Positions 63,434-64,000 of a DNA stretch of 64,000 nucleotides are shown here, piece after piece. Made by a program: the position numbers and the translations under genes. The notes below the pieces were generated by a model, which was not told where the DNA came from, did not search any database, and saw nothing but the letters and a program-made list of their open reading frames with translations. The DNA is from an uncultured Pelagibacteraceae bacterium (GTDB lineage Bacteria; Pseudomonadota; Alphaproteobacteria; Pelagibacterales; Pelagibacteraceae), in the NCBI GenBank assembly GCA_902582345.1, contig CACHRU010000001.1:1-64000 (forward strand), in the 5' to 3' direction. Each line of letters begins with the position of its first letter. The first letter of the stretch is position 1.

Positions 63434-64000
63434 TGTCAGTATTATTAATTGCGGAGCATGATAATTCAAAATTAAAACCATTTACCCTTAATGCTATTAC
63501 AGCTGCATCAAAAATTAATGGTGATGTTCATGTTTTAGTAGCTGGTGCAAATTGTGAAAATGTTACAAAAGAAGTAGCAAGTGTACCGCTTGTTAAAAAA
63601 GTTTTATGGTGTGACTCGCCAAATTATCAAAATTATTTACCTGAAAATTTAGCACCTTTAGTAACAAAGACTGCAGAAAAATATGATCACATCGTAGCAT
63701 CTGCAAATACATTTGGAAAAAATTTTATGCCAAGAGTAGCGGCTGCATTAGATATTTCTCAGGTAAGTGATATTATCAAAGTATCTAGCCCTGATACTTT
63801 TATTAGACCAATTTATGCGGGAAATGCTTTTGCCACAGTTAAAAGTAATGACAAAAAGAAATGTGTAACAATAAGACCAACTTCTTTTGACCCTGCCGAA
63901 AAAACTGGTGGCTCCGCACAAATTGAAAAGATTGAGGCTGTTAATGTACCGAATACGTCAAAATTTATTAAAAGAGAAGAAACTAAATCTGAAAGACCTG
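63433..64000 (+). CDS. etfA: Electron transfer flavoprotein alpha subunit, partial
   Basis: The first 189 codons of etfA; the gene runs off the right edge. It begins [19 protein letters not shown] with ITAASKINGDVHVLVAG, the normal EtfA N-terminal domain, and later VSDIIKVSSPDTFIRPIYAGNA. The FAD-binding C-terminal domain lies outside. It overlaps etfB by one base, completing a dehydrogenase-etfB-etfA operon. Confidence 0.95.
   Translation, partial: MSVLLIAEHDNSKLKPFTLNAITAASKINGDVHVLVAGANCENVTKEVASVPLVKKVLWCDSPNYQNYLPENLAPLVTKTAEKYDHIVASANTFGKNFMPRVAAALDISQVSDIIKVSSPDTFIRPIYAGNAFATVKSNDKKKCVTIRPTSFDPAEKTGGSAQIEKIEAVNVPNTSKFIKREETKSERP

Noticed and set aside
1-64000. CRISPR arrays, prophage, IS elements, toxin-antitoxin or defence systems
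   Set aside because: No regularly spaced repeats, transposase, integrase, nuclease or defence-type domains were seen; gene content is core metabolic and transport.

Overview
This AT-rich, very tightly packed window looks like a chromosomal segment of a SAR11-type marine alphaproteobacterium (Pelagibacterales). The evidence is the low GC of the coding DNA, 0-5 nt or overlapping gene junctions, the wealth of small-molecule importers beside few regulators, a tandem glycine riboswitch on gcvT, a SAM-II plus SAM-V riboswitch pair in front of a metY-type gene, and a dimethylglycine/sarcosine dehydrogenase-like gene followed by etfBA. I see no insertion sequence, prophage, CRISPR array, rRNA or tRNA gene. 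The two ends cut a membrane protein gene (left) and etfA (right). No gap without a gene exceeds 300 bases.

Layout. 1-5 kb: a cut membrane gene, a GC-rich structured intergenic element (candidate ncRNA), mnmA, a DUF3553 gene, cysQ, recX, an ABA4-like gene, a DsbA/HCCA-isomerase-like gene and a rhodanese. 5-9.5 kb: a putative glycosyltransferase, two tandem ammonium transporters and HU. 9.6-13.2 kb: a minus-strand run folE-acuI-lysR-rseP. 13.3-17.5 kb: hisI, a DUF2237 gene, a tiny zinc-ribbon gene, then Yip1-like, hisN-like, HPP, tspO and SDR genes. 17.5-26.2 kb: one unbroken minus-strand series beginning with the glycine riboswitch: gcvT-gcvH-gcvP, then an FAD oxidoreductase, DUF1365, a cyclopropane-fatty-acid-synthase-like methyltransferase, a DUF3833 lipoprotein and a small membrane protein. 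26.2-37 kb: EamA, MATE and TerC membrane proteins, an outer-membrane barrel, prpD-acnA, LysE, and a redox/possibly copper-linked group (cytochrome c', DUF411, cytochrome b561, DUF4396), then csaA.

37-54 kb is a transport hub: proC-livHMGF-livJ; a second amino-acid-type ABC importer (SBP-H-M-G-F) running straight into azlC, azlD and a CsiD/GlaH-like 2-oxoglutarate-dependent oxygenase; a tripartite tricarboxylate transporter (tctCBA); an AbrB-type protein and a LysE exporter. 54-58 kb holds glutaredoxin, ribokinase, ccdA, msrB, cysE and a VOC protein. 58-64 kb holds the SAM-controlled metY, a DUF4864 protein, and the dehydrogenase-etfB-etfA operon.

Together the genes describe one-carbon, glycine, methyl-group and reduced-sulfur metabolism under RNA control (glycine and SAM riboswitches), surrounded by uptake systems for nitrogen-rich and carboxylic-acid substrates. 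The most interesting features are the continuity of the glycine-riboswitch operon with lipid-modification genes, a visible RBS-sequestering helix for the glycine switch, visible antiterminator/terminator pairing for SAM-II, the importer-AzlCD-GlaH cluster, and the unassigned structured element near 0.7 kb. All functional calls come from reading motifs and recalled family features; no database search was run.
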